Part shown: in pieces, positions 59,316-64,000 of the stretch | Layout: every line of letters starts with the position of its first letter | Numbering within the stretch: position 1 is the first letter of the stretch | Assembly: GCA_023634235.1 (NCBI GenBank) | Contig: JAMKCF010000014.1 | Coordinates: forward strand, 3,113,501-3,177,500 | DNA length: 64,000 nt | Direction of reading: 5' to 3' | Source: Pisaster brevispinus | Taxonomy: Eukaryota > Echinodermata > Asteroidea > Forcipulatida > Asteriidae | Notes under the pieces: model-generated | Database searches by the model: none | What the model saw: only the letters and a program-made list of their open reading frames with translations | What the model was told of the DNA's origin: nothing | Position numbers and translations under genes: made by a program

Positions 59316-60089
59316 ATTGTCGAATTTACAGGTGTCTCGTCAAAATTACAGACAGATCTTTTCTACGTGTACGTCTGAACTTGTACTTCTGTGTAATGGC
59401 TTTGCTGCGATGTTCAAATTATTTTGGCGCCACGGTTTATGGCCAAATGATTATCACATATTTCGTGGCTGTGATTGGTCAATGAAAAGTGGGGCACTGC
59501 GCCGGTAGCCTCGTTTTGGATTGCAATGATGACGTCATGCATAAATATTAAGAAAGGCGTATAACCACAAAATACTCGGTTGCCAAACGGTGGAAAAGTA
59601 GCCCCCAATTTATAATCAACGTATCCATTGTTGTTTTGTTTTCATTTATTTATTTATTTACTTTTCAAACCTGTTTTTTTTTATTGTTAATTGTTAAAGT
59701 GTTGTTAAAGGCTGTGTTTACGTGAGACAAAGGTCAGCTGAATATTTCTCGAATGTTTCGATCTCAATTTCGTGTGATATCTAAGCCATCATTTACATGA
59801 TGACATCATGCGCATGCACATTTGAAGCTGCTGAGGTTATTTGAGAGATCAGGAATTCCCCAGTAGTGGTTGTATTGCGCAATGCAGTATTTTGGATGTC
59901 TGCTGATCAAAATTATGTTGATGAAAATGCCATGATCTGAGCAGCGCCAAATTAAAAACAAAACTGCCAGTGTTCTTTGACAGAACGAAGGAGTTTGCAG
60001 ATCCTCAACAGTGTTCGCTGAAAATGGGGAAACATATCTATCGACGTACATGTACCACCTGACTCTCTGAGTTCCAGTTATTTGCCCAT

Positions 60090-60490
60090 GACCCCCAAAA
60101 AGACTACTTGGTCAATTATCAGGATCATTGACCAATATTGTCGCCTCATCTCAAGTACACCTCGTTCTCAGCATATTACACCTATCTGGAACTCCACTGA
60201 CTCCCCGATCAAATTACATATCGCATATAAATTAAATCTCATCACTTTCAAAGCTCTCCATGAACTTATCTCCTGTCTATATATCTGATTTTCTATATAC
60301 ATAAATACATTCCTGTTCGTCCTCTTTGCTCTGCTGGCCAATCCCTACTGACTCAAACTACTTTTCGCACTAAATTCTATGGTCAAAGAATTGCTTTTAC
60401 TTTTTTAACTTTTTTTTAATGATATGTGTTGTGCATAGAGGCTCTTGCATTATGCGCCATATAAATGTCTCGTACACTATTATTATTTGG
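60090..60490 (+). mobile_element. L2/CR1-like LINE 3' fragment
   Basis: Plus-strand frames read HITPIWNSTDSPIKLHIAYK, NLITFKALHELISCLY and, after frameshifts, LKLLFALNSMVK. This matches the HI.P.L..LHWLP...RI.YK...L.FKAL block of L2/CR1 reverse transcriptases. It ends with GCGCCATATAAATGT and an (ATT)n tail. Broken by stops. Confidence 0.75.
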
Positions 60491-61524
60491 GAACAAAGTA
60501 GCCACTCGTGTTGCTAGGATTGCCCGGTTCTGACAGCAGTTTGTACATGTAGAGTTTTTAAATATGGACAAGACACAAACATTCACAGTGTTCTTGGAGT
60601 TTCAAGTGTCATCTTACAATTTTAATTAAGCAAATACGTAAAAAAAGAAAAAGAAGTTTGGTACAGTTTTTATACATAATATGAAAACTGAACAAGTAAC
60701 TGTTAATGATGGACAGTGGTGATGTTGGACTGTCTAGTGCAGTAATAGGCTGTGCACAAACATATGGGGCTATTGATTACCTATGCTTCTCTCGCCACTC
60801 AAAGAAATTATTATATGTTGAACTGTATTGTAGCAGTTGACACTATTGGCACTACAGGAAAGCATACCTTACTGAAATATATTTTATATTAAACTTCTTA
60901 TTTAGCTTGTTGTTGGTTGGTAACCTATAAACATTTAGTATGTCTTACTTTTGTGGAAGAATACCCCCCTCACCTTTAACTCTGCGTGACTCCATAACAA
61001 AAATCACACTATTTCACCCTGCCTTACTGTTTGAGAAACAGTTTGATTTTAGCGTGTAATACATGAACATTTTTGTGAAGAACCAAATCACTTTTAAATC
61101 ACCCAATCACTTTTAAATCACCTAAAGTATTAGATATAGACCCTTTTGACTAAAAAAATCATTTCAAGCAAAATTGTATTTGGAGTTGAGCCCACATGTG
61201 TTTACACAACTTAGCAAGGCTGAGTAATTGCTGTACAATTCCTATGGGAATTCCTGGGGAGCGGGTCGTTGTTGGATTGTGTTCGTGAAAAACAAACCCC
61301 GGATGGTAATAAGACACTTGGCCTGCGATTTGGCTAGGTGAAGTTGTAGAACTTTGAATTTTAAAGATTTTTATTTATTTATTTTTTTTTTGGGGGGGGG
61401 GAAATGGCGGTGTACCAACTTTTTAATTAAAAACTGTTACTCAATAAGTGAGCGATAGTGTCACAGAGGGTTCAATAATAACTAGCAGGCACAGGCTATA
61501 TGAATTCAAAAGAATTTGGCTGAT

Positions 61525-61685
61525 ATCGGGCTTTTCTCAAACCTCCTTGAGCCTATTCTTGAAAGAAGTAAGCAGTCATAAAAGGGAGAGAGAAATTGTC
61601 CACATTGTGTTCAAACAGATAGTTTTGTATTTCTGGTGAAGCACCGAGTCTGTACCCCTTCTGTAACATTTAGGAGGTTCCGGGT
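61525..61685 (+). repeat. Interspersed repeat, three copies (copy 3)
   Basis: Matches 8370-8520 closely: AAGCAGTCATAAAAGGGAGA, GTCCACATTGTGTTCAAACA, GAAGCACCGAGTCTGT and TTTAGGAGGTTCCGG. Confidence 0.6.
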
Positions 61686-62427
61686 CAAGAAGAAGGTTTT
61701 AGGAGACTTCACTTGATGCACTTGGTGTTTGATGTTGTAGGTCAAGGCTGTTTCTTTGGGGATGGAGGATGATTTGTCTGTGTGGTGGCTACCTGTACAG
61801 TGGAATATAAGACACAAAAGAACAGAGTGATTAATCCCTTAGCTTACTGAGGGGCTTGCAGAATCGTTGGCTTTTTCAACACTCGCCCTTCCCTTCAAAC
61901 TCTTGCTGCAATCCTTCAAGCCATTAAACACTAAAATTCAATAAAAATGTAAATGATTTTATTTATCAATGAAATACATTTTCCAGCTCCCTGCCTCTTG
62001 TGGAAGTCTTTATAATGTAAATACCAAGTTATCAACCACAAGGGGAACTGACTGGGTACATTTAAAATAATTTAGGTTTGAAAAAAGACGCACAAAATAT
62101 TTTAAAAGGGTTTTAAAGGGATTTGAAACCCTTTCAGCTTCCTTCTCTCACGCTTCAAACATTCACTTCTGTATTTTGTTTGAATACATTTAAATTCCAC
62201 TTGTACATTTGGGTATACATGTACATTAAATTGTACAAAGCATTACTTTTTTCATGGCAAAAATATGTAAATATCACTTTTCTCATGGCAAACGACGTGA
62301 GAGAGCACGTGTTTATATTGCATAAAAAGTCACTCAAGTTCACCCCCAAAAAGTTAGTTATTAGACAAAAACAACTTTATCATGCAAAGATGCAGTTATG
62401 TTCAGTAGAATTGTGAGCCCGACTCAC

Positions 62428-63663
62428 CATGCAGGGTTAGTAGTATAGTACTGCACAAACACTCTGGCAGAGGTTGAGCAAGTTCGTCCGCTTTTGTCAG
62501 TGATGACGACAGTGTAAGTGTTATTGTTGTGTTGTTGAACGGTAGCGTTCTTTATCACCATCGAAGTTTGGCCAGTAGAAGGATTTGAGATCCTAGTAAA
62601 CGGCATACAATTTATTCCATTTCGTCGCCACATGATATTCACGGCAGATGCTGCCTCATATTCAACTGTGAGTGCAACATGACCTCCGTGTTGCGTGTGT
62701 TTGTCGTCAAGATAGGTCACAACTGGATCTGCAAGTAAATTGAAATGTTGGGGCATTTTAAAGTTGTATTAGTGTCTTCAGAACTATTACTAATTCTTGG
62801 TACCGGCACTGACAAGTGGTTCAGGAAGGGTGTCAATATTGTTGAAATCAGATGGATGTTAAACTTTACAGTACTACTAGTTTCACATTATTTATTTTGT
62901 GGCAGTGTTATTGTAACGGCAGGGGGAACTAAATGCTTGCCACATTTAACTGTAATAACTTTATACTTACGTGATTAATTTGTAATTTCTGTGTTTTTGC
63001 TGACCCGCACTACTTTAAGCTATACACATATGGTATGACTAAGGAAAATTACTCAACCTACTTGTCTTGGACGACCCTACATCGCCCTTTTAACACCACA
63101 ATGACCAAAACGGAGGGTATACGTGAGCAGCCATGCGGTGGCTCATCACACACATACAGATACATAACATAGTAGTTATTGATAGATAGATGGAACAATT
63201 TCAGCCTTTTTTACACACACACTTGCAATAAGGTGAACAAATATCTCCAGTAGAGAAATTAAAATAACTTAAGTCTGTACCACTAACACAATGTCTACTT
63301 GCAAACAACAATGCGAATGTTATACCAAGTAAATATTACAACTTATGTATACAAGTTGTGAAGGAAACACAAGGAGTCAAAAAGACTTGTAATTTAATCC
63401 CACCTAAGAAAACGAGTTACAAGAATCCCACTTTTGCCCAACCCCCTTAGCCCACCACCCTTGCCCAACCATCCTTACCCCACCCCAAAGGAAGATATCG
63501 GTTTGTAAAAGAGTGTTATTGAAATGCATTTTGGAGTAACATGTACTGCCGAATGAAGTCGAAGGTATTTACCCCTTTCCGTTGGCTCTCTCAAGGGTGT
63601 GCTGGTTGTCCGATAGCCAGTAGAGAAACTCTCTCCTTCTTGTGACTCATGCAAAAGCACCAT
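62428..63663 (-). CDS. Immunoglobulin-domain protein, 5' two exons (3' partial)
   Basis: On the minus strand an ATG at 63663-63661, with Kozak context AAGATGG and an in-frame stop 21 bases upstream, opens 63663-63573: MVLLHESQEGESF, TGYRTTSTPLREPTER. The donor GGG|GTAAAT leaves one base, which fits exon 62728-62428 (acceptor TTACTTGCAG) to make DPVVTYLDD. The second exon holds one I-set-like Ig domain of about 95 residues: GGHVALTVEY (B strand), IMWRRNG with the core Trp, MVIKNATVQQHNNNTYTVVI (E-F strands) and ARVFV (G strand). The B- and F-strand cysteines are replaced by Thr and Val. No signal peptide is present, so the protein is probably intracellular, like muscle or cytoskeletal Ig proteins. 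The exon ends at a perfect donor (ATG|GTGAGT); read through it would stop one codon later. Later exons should lie to the left but were not recognised. Confidence 0.65.
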
Positions 63664-63855
63664 CTTCAAAATTATGCTCCTTCAAACTGTTCTTATAATT
63701 ATAACCTGCAAACTGTTACTGAGCACGTTTTCTTGCGATGGGACGTGTATGTGTGCTTGCACAATGTGTGCGTGTCAGAATTGTTTAAGCTCTTTTGTCT
63801 CTTTAGGCGTAGTGATATTGCAAATGTAGTGCGTTTTTTTATGATGCGCAGGCTC

Positions 63856-63863
63856 TTTTTATA
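63856..63863 (-). promoter_or_regulatory. TATA box of the Ig-domain gene (candidate)
   Basis: TATAAAAA on the minus strand, about 195 bases upstream of the ATG at 63663. A start site about 30 bases downstream would give a 5' UTR of roughly 160 bases. Muscle and cytoskeletal genes often have TATA promoters, but the assignment is positional only. Confidence 0.4.
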
Positions 63864-64000
63864 CATAATTAATGTATAATACACTCTGATTAATTTCAGT
63901 CAATCACAGGCAACATGCATATTCATGTTTAAAACGGGATTTATTATGCTAATTCAGAGAATTTCATACTCACTAAAATAATTCATCGGTTACTTGGATT

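Larger units (their letters stand above)
59400..62420. other. Mostly gene-free stretch
   Basis: Apart from the LINE fragment (60090-60490) and the repeat copy (61525-61685), I see AT-rich sequence with poly-T and poly-G runs. One open stretch with an acceptor near 61797 (minus strand) is noted among the rejected items. Confidence 0.4.

Noticed and set aside
61713..61797. Minus-strand exon candidate (SHHTDKSSSIPKETALTYNI)
   Set aside because: It has an acceptor and a donor-like CAA|GTGAAG, but its phase does not fit the Ig exon at 62428 and it runs into a dispersed repeat.

Overview
This window is eukaryotic nuclear DNA from an animal, almost certainly a marine invertebrate deuterostome and most likely an echinoderm (perhaps a sea star). 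The evidence is small intron-split exons with GT/AG boundaries, long AT-rich non-coding stretches, abundant tRNA-derived SINEs, DNA-transposon MITEs and L2/CR1-like LINE tails, and a gamma-tubulin complex protein close to vertebrate GCP3. The phylum is inference from repeat style and cannot be proved here.

Layout. (1) 1-20.2 kb, plus strand: the 3' two thirds of TUBGCP3 (gamma-tubulin complex component 3). Sixteen coding exons (1100-19103) can be phased exactly, giving about 668 residues and the natural stop; the 5' exons lie upstream. Its introns are full of SINEs, MITEs, LINE tails and small duplications, including a duplicated exon end later broken by a LINE. (2) 21-23.3 kb: convergent intergenic stretch. 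(3) 23.5-25.4 kb, minus strand: four exons encoding a stand-alone nitrobindin domain (THAP4 C-terminal type, a heme protein). A phase-compatible ATG exon lies 31.5 kb upstream at 56.9-57.1 kb; if it belongs, the gene has a giant intron holding everything between. (4) 30.0-31.5 kb, plus strand: the last two exons of an unrecognised cysteine-containing protein. (5) 33-53 kb: accessory, repeat-dominated DNA with a 2-3 kb partial duplication, TTAA-flanked (Kolobok-like) elements, an 845-bp element with TAA target duplication, two hAT-type elements with exact 8-bp duplications, a family of elements with 6-bp duplications, a degenerate non-LTR reverse transcriptase, and a roughly 60-bp tandem array interrupted by a SINE and a hAT. 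(6) 53.4-54.8 kb, plus: a weak two-exon candidate for a small Cys-containing protein. (7) 58.4-59.3 kb, minus: a candidate 60-71 residue basic/serine-rich protein. (8) 62.4-63.7 kb, minus: the 5' end of an intracellular immunoglobulin-domain gene with a TATA box, running left from an ATG at 63663.

The genes have no evident functional link: TUBGCP3 nucleates microtubules, nitrobindin handles heme/peroxynitrite, and the Ig protein looks cytoskeletal. No operon, CRISPR or prokaryotic feature is present. The most unusual content is structural: matched target-site duplications, a filled/empty-site pair, long near-perfect hairpins, and two ATG exons of identical length and phase that could be alternative starts. 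I did not find convincing evidence for a wholly new biological system.
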